A DNA stretch of 64,000 nt from an uncultured bacterium (GTDB lineage: Bacteria; Cyanobacteriota; Vampirovibrionia; Gastranaerophilales; Gastranaerophilaceae): contig CABQAQ010000001.1 of the NCBI GenBank assembly GCA_902462155.1, positions 124,001 through 188,000 of the forward strand, read 5' to 3'. Below are positions 42,767 through 52,241 of this stretch, one piece after another (within the stretch, counting starts at the first letter, position 1; each line of letters opens with the position of its first letter). The notes below the pieces were generated by a model that was not told the origin of the DNA, searched no databases, and worked only from the letters and a program-made list of their open reading frames with translations. Position numbers and translations under genes: made by a program.

Positions 42767-42779
42767 AAACTTTTTATTT
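42761..42779. terminator. Weak AT-only hairpin between pfkB-type gene and purD
   Basis: AAATAAAA (42761-42768) pairs with TTTTATTT (42772-42779). It overlaps the stop codon of the kinase and sits just before the purD stop; termination on both strands is possible but weak. Confidence 0.4.
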
Positions 42780-42786
42780 ATTAATA

Positions 42787-44067
42787 TCAGTATGTATTAT
42801 AAACAATACCTATATCTTTTCTATAAAACTTGTTTTCTAATTGTATCATTTGGCAAGCAGTATAAACTTTTTCAATACTATTAGAACATATTGATAAAAT
42901 TCTTCCTCCATTAGAAAAAATTTTGTTATTTTGTTCTATAACCCCTGCAAAAAATATTTCTATATCCTCTAAATTTTTAATATAATTTATATTTTTTATT
43001 TCATACCCTTTTTTATATTCTAAAGGATACCCCTCAGAAGCAATTGTGACACAATATTGTTGTTCTGCTTTCCATTTGAGCTTTAAGTTTTTAAGATTTT
43101 TATCTAAAGCAAATCTCAACATATCAACTAAATCAGACTCTAAAGCCATCATAAGTACTTGTGTTTCAGGATCACCTAAACGCATATTATATTCTAAAAC
43201 ATAGATATCATTATTATTTGTTAAAATAAGACCAGAATATATAAATCCTTTAAAATTTGCTTTTTCTTTGTTTAAAGCTTTATTTAGTTTTTTAACATAA
43301 TTATTTATTTTTTCTTGTTGAATATCATTTAGATATATAGGACAAAATGCTCCCATACCACCAGTATTCAAACCTTTATTTTTATCTTTTAATTTCTTAT
43401 AATCCTGTGCAGGAATAAACGGTAAAAGAGTTTCTCCATCATAAATGCTTATAAGTGAGATTTCTACACCTTGTAAAAATTCTTCTATAATAACTTTCTT
43501 TGATGCCTCTTTAAACTCTCCATTAAGTAATGATAAAATTTTTAATCTTGCCTCATTTATATTATTGACTATAAAAACTCCCTTGCCCAATGCTAAACCG
43601 TCTGCTTTTATTACTATTTTTTTATTTATGGAATCTTCTCTTTCTTTATAGTTTACAAGACAACTAAATTCTTCTAACTTTGTATCTATTTCTTCTTTAT
43701 TATTAACTACGACATATTTTGCTGTATTGATTTTATGTTTTAGCATAAAATTTTTAGCAAAACTTTTAGAGGATTCCAGTTGACTCCAATATTTATTTGA
43801 ACCAATACAAGATATCCCAAGCAACTCAAATTGATCCACAATACCATTTGCTAAAGGCATTTCAGGTCCAACCACTAAAAGATCTATACCTTTTTCTTTA
43901 CTTATTTTTGCAAGTTTAATAAAATCTGTTTCAAAAATTGCTTCCCCAAGTTGTTTAAATCCGTCATTAGGATTTGCTAAATAAAGTTTAACAGGATACT
44001 TTGTTTTGCTTAATTTCCAAGCTATTGCGTGTTCTCTTGCTCCTGAGCCATATACTAAAATTTTCAT
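42787..44067 (-). CDS. purD: Phosphoribosylamine-glycine ligase (GAR synthetase)
   Basis: 426 residues. The N-terminal motif is KILVYGSGAREHAIAWKL, followed by PEMPLANGIVDQFELLGI. The ATP-grasp part has VIKADGLALGKGV and GGMGAFCPIY, then LEYNMRLGDPETQVLM. It joins glycine to phosphoribosylamine in the second step of purine synthesis. The length is typical (about 425). It is the last gene of the purSQLFMND operon. Its start codon lies 80 nt inside the end of purN, an unusually long overlap that suggests translational coupling. Confidence 0.96.
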   Translation of the reverse strand: MKILVYGSGAREHAIAWKLSKTKYPVKLYLANPNDGFKQLGEAIFETDFIKLAKISKEKGIDLLVVGPEMPLANGIVDQFELLGISCIGSNKYWSQLESSKSFAKNFMLKHKINTAKYVVVNNKEEIDTKLEEFSCLVNYKEREDSINKKIVIKADGLALGKGVFIVNNINEARLKILSLLNGEFKEASKKVIIEEFLQGVEISLISIYDGETLLPFIPAQDYKKLKDKNKGLNTGGMGAFCPIYLNDIQQEKINNYVKKLNKALNKEKANFKGFIYSGLILTNNNDIYVLEYNMRLGDPETQVLMMALESDLVDMLRFALDKNLKNLKLKWKAEQQYCVTIASEGYPLEYKKGYEIKNINYIKNLEDIEIFFAGVIEQNNKIFSNGGRILSICSNSIEKVYTACQMIQLENKFYRKDIGIVYNTY

Positions 44068-44632
44068 AACTTCTCTTTTTTTCTTTTTCTTTTAATATTT
44101 TTTCTATTACTTGGGGATATAGTTTATGTTCTAAAGAATGTATCTTTTTTTCAATTATATCAAAATTATCAGTTTCATCGAAGTCTATTTTTTCTTGTGC
44201 TATTATTTTACCACTATCTACTTCTTCATTTACATAGTGTATGGTTATACCGTATTCTTTTTCTTGATTAAGATAAGCTCGTTTTATAGCATTAAGTCCT
44301 TTATATTTTGGTAACAATGAAGGATGTATATTTATAAATGTAGATAATTTAAGTGTTTTTTCATCTAAAATTCTCATATATCCTGCTAAAATACAAAGGT
44401 CAAATTTATGTTCTTTTAAAAAATTGTAAGTATCTTTATAATCTACAAGAAAACTTTTTATATTTAAATTTTGTGCCCTTTTAAGTACAAAAGCCTCTTT
44501 TTTATTGCAGATTAAACTAAAATCTATATTAATTATATTATTAATCGAATTTCTAATTTTTGTGTTTGAAAAATATCTGATAATAGCTTCGAAATTAGAT
44601 CCATTACCCGAAGCAAAAATTGCAATCTTCAT
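43988..44632 (-). CDS. purN: Phosphoribosylglycinamide formyltransferase (PurN)
   Basis: 214 residues. Family motifs are KIAIFASGNGSNFEAIIRYF, DLCILAGYMRILDEKTLK and INIHPSLLPKYKGLNAIKRA, which includes catalytic Asn and His. GITIHYVNEEVDSGKIIAQE follows, with the catalytic Asp. It uses 10-formyltetrahydrofolate to formylate GAR, linking to the folate supply. The last about 30 residues (Lys/Arg/Ser-rich) overlap purD out of frame for 80 nt and look like a late extension of the reading frame. It overlaps purM by 29 nt. Confidence 0.95.
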   Translation of the reverse strand: MKIAIFASGNGSNFEAIIRYFSNTKIRNSINNIINIDFSLICNKKEAFVLKRAQNLNIKSFLVDYKDTYNFLKEHKFDLCILAGYMRILDEKTLKLSTFINIHPSLLPKYKGLNAIKRAYLNQEKEYGITIHYVNEEVDSGKIIAQEKIDFDETDNFDIIEKKIHSLEHKLYPQVIEKILKEKEKKRSYENFSIWLRSKRTRNSLEIKQNKVSC

Positions 44633-45578
44633 CTCTTATTATTTCCCCAAAAATAAATGGATTATATTCTTTACATAAACTTAAAACCTCTTTTGTTTTA
44701 GTCTTATCAACTATTAAACATAATCCTACACCCATATTAAATGTATTATATGCTTCCCGTTCACCTACTAAGGATATTAGCTTATTAAACAAATTTTTAA
44801 ATTTATCATTTTTTATATTACTTTTTATAAGTTTAGCACATAAATGTTTTGGAATAATTCTGGATATATTCTCTTCTAACCCTCCACCTGTAATATTTGC
44901 AATACCATTTATTAAATTTTTCTCATTTAGTTCTATTACTTTTTTTAGATATATATGGCAAGGATTGAGTGTTTGTTTATATTCAATTTCGCTTAAAAGA
45001 TTTTCACTATATAACTTTCTTATTAAACTAAAACCATTGGCATGAATACCGTTAGAACAAAGACCTATAATATCGTTGTTTTCTTTTACTTTGTCTTCAT
45101 ACTTTATTAGTTTATCTTTTCTTACTATACCTACAGCAAATCCGGATATATCAAAATTATTTTTAGTAATTATATCTCTTAATTGCGAAGTTTCTCCACA
45201 AGCTAAAATACAATTATATTTTTGTTCCAGTTGAGTTTTTAGTTCTAAAATTAACTCTGATGTGAAGTTTACATCTAAATTATTAACAGCTAAATAATCT
45301 GCAAAAAATAATGGTGATGCACCTATACAACATAGATCATTGAAGTTCATAGCTAATAGATCTGTTACTATTGTCTTTATATTATTTGTTTCTTTTAAGG
45401 CTATAATCTTGCTACCTATTCCATCACAGCAACAGGCTAAATAATACTCTTTTAGTATAGGATGTTCTATTATTCCTGCAAATGATTTCCCATTTTTTTC
45501 ACCTAAATAATTTTTTATATTTTTATTTAGCTTGGCTACTTTGTTTGAATCTACACCACATTTTAAATATGTAAACAA
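44604..45578 (-). CDS. purM: Phosphoribosylformylglycinamidine cyclo-ligase (AIR synthetase)
   Basis: 324 residues. Signatures are CCDGIGSKIIALKETNNI, VTDLLAMNFNDLCCIGASPL, FFADYLAV, CGETSQLRD, IGLCSNGIHANGFSLIRK and NITGGGLEENISRII, then NMGVGLCLIVD. It closes the imidazole ring to make AIR. It is rather short for PurM (about 340), with a trimmed N-terminus. It lies 22 nt after purF and overlaps purN by 29 nt in the operon. Confidence 0.95.
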   Translation of the reverse strand: MFTYLKCGVDSNKVAKLNKNIKNYLGEKNGKSFAGIIEHPILKEYYLACCCDGIGSKIIALKETNNIKTIVTDLLAMNFNDLCCIGASPLFFADYLAVNNLDVNFTSELILELKTQLEQKYNCILACGETSQLRDIITKNNFDISGFAVGIVRKDKLIKYEDKVKENNDIIGLCSNGIHANGFSLIRKLYSENLLSEIEYKQTLNPCHIYLKKVIELNEKNLINGIANITGGGLEENISRIIPKHLCAKLIKSNIKNDKFKNLFNKLISLVGEREAYNTFNMGVGLCLIVDKTKTKEVLSLCKEYNPFIFGEIIRDEDCNFCFG

Positions 45579-45600
45579 TTGTTCAATGTCCCCTTTTGTT

Positions 45601-46971
45601 TTAATTCTCTTGATTTTCCATAAAACAATGATAACAATAACCTGTATCTGAAAATATTTTTTTTAATCCCTCTAACGATAAAAATCTTATAGAATCAGCA
45701 TTAAGATATTTTGCAATTTCGTATTCTGTTTTTAGTTTATATGCTATTAATTCATCTTTTGTTTTTATATCAACTCCCCAACTACAGGAATTTATCAGCT
45801 TGGGAGATGTTATTATTATATCGATTCTATTGGCTAAATTTTTCTTAAGCATTTTTATAAGCTCTTTTGCTGTAGTTCCACGTACTAAAGAATCATCAAT
45901 TAAAATTATATTTTTATCTTTTATTACGCTCTTTATAGGTATATATTTCTCTTTTACTTTTTTTTCACGTTTGATTTTTGTTTCAATAAAAGTCCTACAT
46001 ATAAGATTGTTTTTTAAAAGACCTATTTGTAAAGGTATTTGTGATGTTTGAGAGTACCCAATAGCACTTATTAAACCAGAATCCATAACCGGAATTATAA
46101 TGTCACTTGAATCATAAGCCGGATTTTCAATAGCGGATAATCTTCCAAGTGCAAGTCTTGATTCATATACATTCCTCCCAAAGATAGATGAAGCAGTATT
46201 TGCAAAATATATATGTTCAAATATACATTTTTTTTCATTCTCTACTTCTTTTGCAAAACGTTTTATGTTAAAACCTTCTTTTGTTATTTCAATACATTCT
46301 CCGGCTTTTATTTCTATTAGATTAATAATGTCTAAATTCTGGAAAGCAACATCTTCAGAGGCTATAAAAAATCCTTGTTTTGTATTTGCAAACATTAAAG
46401 GTCTATAACCATAGGGATCTCTGAAAGCTAAAATTCTTTCAGGCAAAAATATTGATATTACCCAAGCTCCTAAAGAAAAATATTTATTTAAGCAAGTCGC
46501 TATCTTTTCAACAGTCCATTTTGAAGGTGGTAGTTTTATTTCTTGAATAATCTTTTTTAAAATAACTTCAGTATCTGTTGATGTGATAAATGTTTCACCT
46601 GACTTTTCCATATCATTTCTTATTTCAAATGATTCTTTTATATGACCATTATGTGCTATTGATACAGATTCGTTCTGATATTTAACTAAAATAGGTTGAG
46701 AATCTATTTCATTATTCCCCTTACAAGTAGAATATCTTACATGACTTAATGCAAAGTGGCCATTTAACTTAGATATATTTAAATCTGTTAAAACATCAGA
46801 TACAAGACCTTTTGATTTTATTAAAATTTGATCTTTGTTACCAACAGACAAACCACAACTTTGTTCTCCTCTGTGCTGTAGCTTTAATAAACCATCTCTA
46901 GATATCTTGTTTATATTTGTATCAAAACAAAATCCTGCAAAAATTCCACATTCTTCTTTTAGCTTTTTCAT
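45601..46971 (-). CDS. purF: Amidophosphoribosyltransferase
   Basis: 456 residues. A short propeptide (MKKLKEE) precedes Cys8 in CGIFAGF, the N-terminal nucleophile of the glutaminase domain. HVRYSTCKGNNEIDSQPILV, IAHNGHIKES and ITSTDTEVIL follow. The phosphoribosyltransferase domain has VPVMDSGL-like sequence (IIPVMDSGLISAIGY) and the PRPP loop IILIDDSLVRGTTAKEL. The C-terminal CYHCFMENQEN may hold metal-site Cys residues. It commits PRPP to purines. It overlaps purL by 4 nt. Confidence 0.96.
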   Translation of the reverse strand: MKKLKEECGIFAGFCFDTNINKISRDGLLKLQHRGEQSCGLSVGNKDQILIKSKGLVSDVLTDLNISKLNGHFALSHVRYSTCKGNNEIDSQPILVKYQNESVSIAHNGHIKESFEIRNDMEKSGETFITSTDTEVILKKIIQEIKLPPSKWTVEKIATCLNKYFSLGAWVISIFLPERILAFRDPYGYRPLMFANTKQGFFIASEDVAFQNLDIINLIEIKAGECIEITKEGFNIKRFAKEVENEKKCIFEHIYFANTASSIFGRNVYESRLALGRLSAIENPAYDSSDIIIPVMDSGLISAIGYSQTSQIPLQIGLLKNNLICRTFIETKIKREKKVKEKYIPIKSVIKDKNIILIDDSLVRGTTAKELIKMLKKNLANRIDIIITSPKLINSCSWGVDIKTKDELIAYKLKTEYEIAKYLNADSIRFLSLEGLKKIFSDTGYCYHCFMENQEN

Positions 46972-49277
46972 TGATTCTTTTCCATTTTCAAGCTAATTGT
47001 ATTATAGTATAAATAATTTAACTTTGTTAAATTTAGTTCTACATTATTAAATATAAATCTATTTTCACAAAATGTACCTAAATAACGGTAAGGAATATTA
47101 AAATATTTTAATATTCTTTCTATATCTTTTTTATTATTTACTCCAATAATATATCTGTTATTAATTTCACCAAATAATAAATTCTCTACTTTTAATAGTT
47201 GGTCTAAAGTTTTAATGTCGTTAAGGTTATCTTTAATCAGATCCCCTTGAAATCCTAAATCAGAAAGAAAACAAGCTTTTAAAATCGAACCTAAAATCCC
47301 CCCCTTGCCTACAGTTTTTACAAAGGTTAATAAATTTTTATTCCTTAAATGAAAGATTATATTTTTTAATTTAAAGGTAAGATTTTTATCAGGTAGATCT
47401 AATTTTTCGCCTATAAAATTGTACAAGATATCTTGATATAATGATCCTCCTATTTTAGATTTATCATCTATTTCTTTTCCTATTAAATATAAAAAATTTC
47501 CGGCTTTTAATCTATTAGAAATAAGATCTTTATAAGAATTAATAACACCAAGATTCCCTATAGTAACCGTAGGATAAATTTGGTTATTAATATTCTCGTT
47601 ATAAAATGATACATTTCCTGATACTATAGATAAATTTAATTCTTTTACGCTATCTTTTATACCATTTATAGTCTGTTTAAATTGATAGGCAATATCATTC
47701 TTTTCAGGATTTGCAAAATTAAGACAATCTGTAATAGCAACAGGGGTGAAACCTGATGATATAAGATTCTGATATGATTCATAAATTATATTTTTTGCAC
47801 CTAAATATGGGTCAATATACGATTTTTTTTCATTACTATTCATATTTAAAGCAATAATTTTACTGTTATTATCAAGACTATCAATAATAATAGAAGAAGT
47901 ATCAGCTAACCCTGGAGGTATGATAGTAGATGTTCTTACCATATAATCATATTGCTCATAAATCCATTTTTTTGAGGCAAATGTTGGATCTGAAATTATT
48001 TCTTTACAATGATGTTTGAGTAAATTAATAAAATAATTCTCTTGTTTTTGTATTTTAATCTCTGGTTTTAAAGTTTTAGATTGAATTTGTTTTATATAAG
48101 CAGGTCTATTAGATTTTAATGAGTAGAAAATTGGTTCATTTAATAATTTAGGTGTTACATCCGCTATTAATTTATTATTGAAAAATAAGCGATAAACTTT
48201 TTCTTTAACAGTTTTTCCAATAATAGAATAAGGCAAATTATATTTTGAAAGGATTGTATCAATATGTTTAAGCCCAAGATCAGTCGAGATTACAACCATT
48301 CTTTCTTGTGATTCTGAGAGCATAATTTCAAAGGGTAAAATATTATTATAAGAGGTATGAACTTTATCTAAATATAATTCAACTCCACAGTTGCTTAAAT
48401 AAGCTATTTCGGATGTAGAAGATAATATCCCGGCAGCCCCACAATCTTGAGAGGCAATAATCTCATCAGAATCTAAAATTTCGAGCATAGATTCTATAAG
48501 TAATTTTTTTAAGAAAGGATCAGCAATTTGAACTTGAGGTTTTTGTTTTTCTAAATTATTAATATCAAGTTCACAAGAAGCAAACGCAGCACCATTTAAT
48601 CCATCTCGACCCGTAGGAGAACCTATAAGTACTATATTCAATCCTTCTTTTGCTCTTGAAGCAAGTTTTACTTTATTTTTATCTGCTATGCCTAAAGCTA
48701 ATACATTTACTATAGGCGAATTATTATAACAGCTATTAAAACTTAATTCTCCACCTATTGTTGGTACACCTATTGAGTTTCCATAAAAGCTAATACCTTT
48801 AACAACATTTTCAAATAAATATTTTGCCTTAGGATCTTGAATATGATCAAACTTTAAAGAGTTAAATAAAGCAACAGGACGCGCATTTAAAGTTAAGATA
48901 TCTCTTATAATTCCACCTACTCCGGTTGCAGCACCTTGAAATGGTTCGACTGCGGATGGATGGTTATGAGATTCTACTTTAAAAAATATTATTTTATTAT
49001 CTATTTCTATTCCACCAGAGTTTTCGTTACTATAGAGGGCTTTGTTTTTGGGTAATTTTGCTAAGTATTTTTTTGAATGCTTATATGAACAATGTTCAGA
49101 CCACATTGCTTGAAATAAATAAAGTTCCAAATCATTAGGCTTCCGTTTAAGCTTATTTTGGATCCTTTTATACTCTTTGTATGTTAATGAATATTTTAAA
49201 GCTGTTTTTTTTATATCATTAATTTTTAAATCGTATTCTTTTTTTGATTTTATAATTTTATTATATAAATTTTTCAT
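46968..49277 (-). CDS. purL: FGAM synthase, small-type PurL (PurL/II)
   Basis: 769 residues. It has MWSEHCSYKHSKKYLAKLP, KVESHNHPSAVEPFQGAATG, GGIIRDILTLNARPVALFN and GVPTIGGELSF. DCGAAGILSSTSEIAYLS, LSESQERMVVIS and DCLNFANPEKNDIAYQF continue the match, with SIVSGNVSFYNE in the second half. This is the small PurL that needs separate PurS and PurQ, both of which directly precede it. The trio converts FGAR to FGAM using glutamine and ATP. It overlaps purQ and purF by four nt each. Confidence 0.96.
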   Translation of the reverse strand: MKNLYNKIIKSKKEYDLKINDIKKTALKYSLTYKEYKRIQNKLKRKPNDLELYLFQAMWSEHCSYKHSKKYLAKLPKNKALYSNENSGGIEIDNKIIFFKVESHNHPSAVEPFQGAATGVGGIIRDILTLNARPVALFNSLKFDHIQDPKAKYLFENVVKGISFYGNSIGVPTIGGELSFNSCYNNSPIVNVLALGIADKNKVKLASRAKEGLNIVLIGSPTGRDGLNGAAFASCELDINNLEKQKPQVQIADPFLKKLLIESMLEILDSDEIIASQDCGAAGILSSTSEIAYLSNCGVELYLDKVHTSYNNILPFEIMLSESQERMVVISTDLGLKHIDTILSKYNLPYSIIGKTVKEKVYRLFFNNKLIADVTPKLLNEPIFYSLKSNRPAYIKQIQSKTLKPEIKIQKQENYFINLLKHHCKEIISDPTFASKKWIYEQYDYMVRTSTIIPPGLADTSSIIIDSLDNNSKIIALNMNSNEKKSYIDPYLGAKNIIYESYQNLISSGFTPVAITDCLNFANPEKNDIAYQFKQTINGIKDSVKELNLSIVSGNVSFYNENINNQIYPTVTIGNLGVINSYKDLISNRLKAGNFLYLIGKEIDDKSKIGGSLYQDILYNFIGEKLDLPDKNLTFKLKNIIFHLRNKNLLTFVKTVGKGGILGSILKACFLSDLGFQGDLIKDNLNDIKTLDQLLKVENLLFGEINNRYIIGVNNKKDIERILKYFNIPYRYLGTFCENRFIFNNVELNLTKLNYLYYNTISLKMEKNQ

Positions 49278-49930
49278 AATAGCTCACTTATTAAATGATT
49301 AAAAAATAAAACTCCATCATTAAGTCCCGAATAAGAATTAACAGCTCTTTCAGGATGAGGCATAAGACCTATAACTCTATTCTTTTTATCATACAATCCA
49401 GCTATATCAATTATACTACCATTAGGATTATTTTCATATTTTAAAAAGTCCATATTATTATCTTTTATAAACTTTAAAGTATCAGAAGAACAGAAAAATC
49501 GTCCTTGACTATGAGCAATAGGTAAAGTTATTCTTTTTATTTTATTATTATTTAAATTAAGTATTAATTTTTGATTATTACATATAAATTTATTACTAAG
49601 GTTATCAGTTAAAGCTCCCAGTAAAAGTTTTGCTTCACATAATATTTGAAACCCATTACAGATACCAACAGTAAACCCACTTTTTTTATTAATAAAATTT
49701 TTTACATCTGATAAAATAGGCGAAAACTTTGCTAACCTTCCGGCATGAAGATAATCCCCATAAGAAAATCCACCGGGTAAAAAAACTATATCGTAATTTG
49801 TTAAATCTTTATTATCATTAGCCCAGATATAATCAATATTAAAGTTAAGATATCTAAGTGCTTTGAATAAATCAAAATCACAATTCGTTCCAGGAAATAT
49901 AATTATGCCAGCTTTAATCTTGCTTTTCAT
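49274..49930 (-). CDS. purQ: FGAM synthase glutaminase subunit PurQ
   Basis: 218 residues, a class I glutamine amidotransferase. IIFPGTNCDFDLFKALRYL begins the protein, followed by FLPGGFSYGDYLHAGRLAKF. The nucleophile Cys lies in TVGICNGFQILCEAKLL, and LPIAHSQGRFFC then LMPHPERAVN carry the His and Glu of the triad. It supplies ammonia to PurL. It overlaps purS and purL by 4 nt (ATGA-type junctions). Confidence 0.96.
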   Translation of the reverse strand: MKSKIKAGIIIFPGTNCDFDLFKALRYLNFNIDYIWANDNKDLTNYDIVFLPGGFSYGDYLHAGRLAKFSPILSDVKNFINKKSGFTVGICNGFQILCEAKLLLGALTDNLSNKFICNNQKLILNLNNNKIKRITLPIAHSQGRFFCSSDTLKFIKDNNMDFLKYENNPNGSIIDIAGLYDKKNRVIGLMPHPERAVNSYSGLNDGVLFFNHLISELL

Positions 49931-50181
49931 AATTCTTTTATTCCAATAATTTCATAATCCTCAAGAACATCGTTAGAAAGTATATTTTCTGAAATATATT
50001 TGATTTTTTCTATTGCGTTGTTATAAGAATCAGAATGAATATTAAAAGAAAAAAATTTCCCAATACGTACTTGAGCATTCTGTTCAATATTGTTAATCTT
50101 TAATATCTTAGAAATAACTTCTCCTTTAGTATCTTTTACTTCATTTCTTAAAATAACTTTTACATCTACCTTATAATACAT
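49927..50181 (-). CDS. purS: FGAM synthase accessory subunit PurS
   Basis: 84 residues. YKVDVKVILRNEVKDTKGEV, IEQNAQVRIGKFFSFNIHSD and ENILSNDVLEDYEIIGIKEL match PurS. PurS bridges PurQ and PurL and helps channel ammonia. It is the first gene of the operon and has AAGGA upstream of its ATG. A promoter-like TTGTAT-17-CATAAT lies just upstream on the minus strand. Confidence 0.94.
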   Translation of the reverse strand: MYYKVDVKVILRNEVKDTKGEVISKILKINNIEQNAQVRIGKFFSFNIHSDSYNNAIEKIKYISENILSNDVLEDYEIIGIKEL

Positions 50182-50203
50182 AAATTTAATCCTTAATTAC
50201 TAA

Positions 50204-50232
50204 ATTATGATAGAAAAATATTTTATATACAA
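50204..50232 (-). promoter_or_regulatory. Promoter of the purSQLFMND operon
   Basis: Minus-strand TTGTAT (50227-50232), a 17-nt spacer and CATAAT (50204-50209) lie just upstream of purS. No purine riboswitch was recognised in the 171-nt gap to atpD. Confidence 0.55.
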
Positions 50233-50287
50233 TAAAATATTAAATAAAAATAACTGAATCATTCAAAGTATCTTTTTCTAATGATAT

Positions 50288-50316
50288 TAGACAATTTTTT
50301 TTAGAAGTTGTATAAT
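50288..50316 (+). promoter_or_regulatory. Promoter of atpD-atpC
   Basis: TAGACA (50288-50293), a 17-nt spacer and a perfect TATAAT (50311-50316), followed by AAAAAGGA before the atpD ATG. Confidence 0.65.
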
Positions 50317-50352
50317 AAATACAAATTGAAGACTTAAAAAAGGATAGAATAT

Positions 50353-51777
50353 ATGCAAGAAACATCAATATTAAATAATCAAGAGGGTATAATAACACAG
50401 ATAATAGGCCCAGTAATCGATGTAGAATTTGAAAAAGAGAATTTACCAGAAATATATGATGCCTTAGAAATAATAAAAGAGAATGGTTCAAAAGTTGTTG
50501 CAGAAGTTCAGCAGTTGTTAGGAGAAAATAAAGTTCGATCAGTAGCAATGTCATCAACAGATGGATTGCAAAGAGGACTAAAAGTAATTAATACAAAACA
50601 ACCAATAAAAATACCTGTAGGTAAAAATATTCTTGGAAGAATTTTAAATGTATTAGGAGAGCCTGTAGATAATGCAGGTCCTGTAAATACAGATACATAT
50701 TTGCCTATACATAGAGAATCACCAAAATTAGTAGACCAAAATACAAATGTGGAAATTTTGGAAACAGGAATAAAAGCTATTGATTTATTACAACCATACC
50801 AAAAAGGGGGAAAAATAGGATTATTCGGAGGTGCCGGAGTTGGAAAGACAGTATTAATTATGGAATTAATCCATAATATAGCTATGGAACACTCAGGAGT
50901 TTCTGTATTTGGAGGTGTAGGTGAAAGAACACGTGAAGGAAATGACCTGTTTAATGAAATGAAAGAATCAAATGTAATAGATAAGGTAGCATTAATATAT
51001 GGTCAAATGAACGAACCACCAGGAGCAAGAATGAGAGTAGGCTTAAGTGCTTTGACAGCTGCAGAATATTTTAGAGATTCTTCAAAACAAGATGTATTAT
51101 TATTTATTGATAATATTTTCAGATTTGTACAAGCAGGTTCAGAAGTATCGGCTCTTTTGGGACGTATGCCATCAGCAGTAGGTTACCAACCAACTTTAGC
51201 TAACGAAATGGGAGAATTACAAGAACGTATTACTTCAACAAAAGATGGATCTATTACATCTGTTCAAGCTATTTATGTGCCAGCAGATGACTTAACAGAT
51301 CCGGCACCGGCGACTACATTCTCTCACTTAGATGCATCAACCGTTTTATCAAGACAAATAGCATCTTTGGGGATATATCCTGCCGTAGATCCATTAGCAT
51401 CTAATAGTCGAGTCTTAGACCCTCTTGTTATTGGTGAAGAACATTATGATATCGCTAGAAAAGTACTTGAAATTTTACAAAGATATAAAGAATTACAAGA
51501 TATTATTGCGATTTTGGGTATGGATGAACTGGGTGAAGAAGATAAAGAAATAGTAAATAGAGCACGTAAGATACAGAAATTTTTATCTCAACCGTTTTTT
51601 GTTGCTCAACAATTTTCAGGTATAGAAGGTAAGTATGTAAAATTAGAAGATACTATACGTGGCTTTAAAGAAATTATAGAAGGTAAATACGATAATCTTC
51701 CGGAACAGGCTTTTTATATGGTGGGTACTATAGAAGAAGCTGTTAAAAAAGCTGAAGAAATGAAACAGCAGGTATAA
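50353..51777 (+). CDS. atpD: F-type ATP synthase subunit beta
   Basis: 474 residues. The Walker A loop is GLFGGAGVGKTVLIMELIHN, with VFGGVGERTREGNDL and the catalytic Glu. VLLFIDNIFRFVQAGSEVSA gives Walker B, then LLGRMPSAVGYQPTLA, and DPAPATTFSHLDASTVLSR. GMDELGEEDKEIVNRARK corresponds to the DELSEED lever. It is the catalytic F1 subunit. The gene has its own promoter and is paired only with atpC, as in cyanobacteria and plastids (their atpB-atpE), instead of lying in a full atp operon. Confidence 0.98.
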   Translation: MQETSILNNQEGIITQIIGPVIDVEFEKENLPEIYDALEIIKENGSKVVAEVQQLLGENKVRSVAMSSTDGLQRGLKVINTKQPIKIPVGKNILGRILNVLGEPVDNAGPVNTDTYLPIHRESPKLVDQNTNVEILETGIKAIDLLQPYQKGGKIGLFGGAGVGKTVLIMELIHNIAMEHSGVSVFGGVGERTREGNDLFNEMKESNVIDKVALIYGQMNEPPGARMRVGLSALTAAEYFRDSSKQDVLLFIDNIFRFVQAGSEVSALLGRMPSAVGYQPTLANEMGELQERITSTKDGSITSVQAIYVPADDLTDPAPATTFSHLDASTVLSRQIASLGIYPAVDPLASNSRVLDPLVIGEEHYDIARKVLEILQRYKELQDIIAILGMDELGEEDKEIVNRARKIQKFLSQPFFVAQQFSGIEGKYVKLEDTIRGFKEIIEGKYDNLPEQAFYMVGTIEEAVKKAEEMKQQV

Positions 51778-51781
51778 AATT

Positions 51782-52198
51782 ATGAGTGATAAAAAGATTC
51801 ATTTTAAGGTCATAACTCACGAAAAAATAGTGTTTGATGACTATGTAGATGCAATATATTCAAATGGAGTAGATGGAGAATTTGGAGTCCTTTTAGACCA
51901 TATTCCATTTATGACTGCTTTAAATATAGGTGTTACAAAAGTTGAAAAAGATGGATTAAATGATTTTATAGCTACTATTGGTGGTATATTTCAGATAAAA
52001 GAAAATCAGGCTGTTATATTAACAGACGAAGCAATTGTCGGAAAAGATATTGATGTAGCTAGAGCAAAACAAGCTAAAGAACGTGCTGAAGCCAGATTAG
52101 AAAATAAAAATAATTCTAATATAGATACAATAAGAGCCGAAATCGCTTTAGCTAAGGCTCTAGCTAGACTAAAGGCTAGTAATTATTATATTAAATAA
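51782..52198 (+). CDS. atpC: F-type ATP synthase subunit epsilon
   Basis: 138 residues. The beta-sandwich domain reads FKVITHEKIVFDDYVDAIYS, with VDGEFGVLLDHIPFMTALNI, then GGIFQIKENQAVILTDEAI. The C-terminal helical hairpin is rich in Ala/Lys/Arg (RAKQAKERAEARLE, LAKALARLKASN). Epsilon couples and inhibits F1. It starts 4 nt after the atpD stop codon. The length matches the family. No alpha, gamma, delta or Fo genes follow. Confidence 0.96.
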   Translation: MSDKKIHFKVITHEKIVFDDYVDAIYSNGVDGEFGVLLDHIPFMTALNIGVTKVEKDGLNDFIATIGGIFQIKENQAVILTDEAIVGKDIDVARAKQAKERAEARLENKNNSNIDTIRAEIALAKALARLKASNYYIK

Positions 52199-52241
52199 TA
52201 AAATTTAATTATAAAAAATAACTAAAAGAGATTTTATAATA

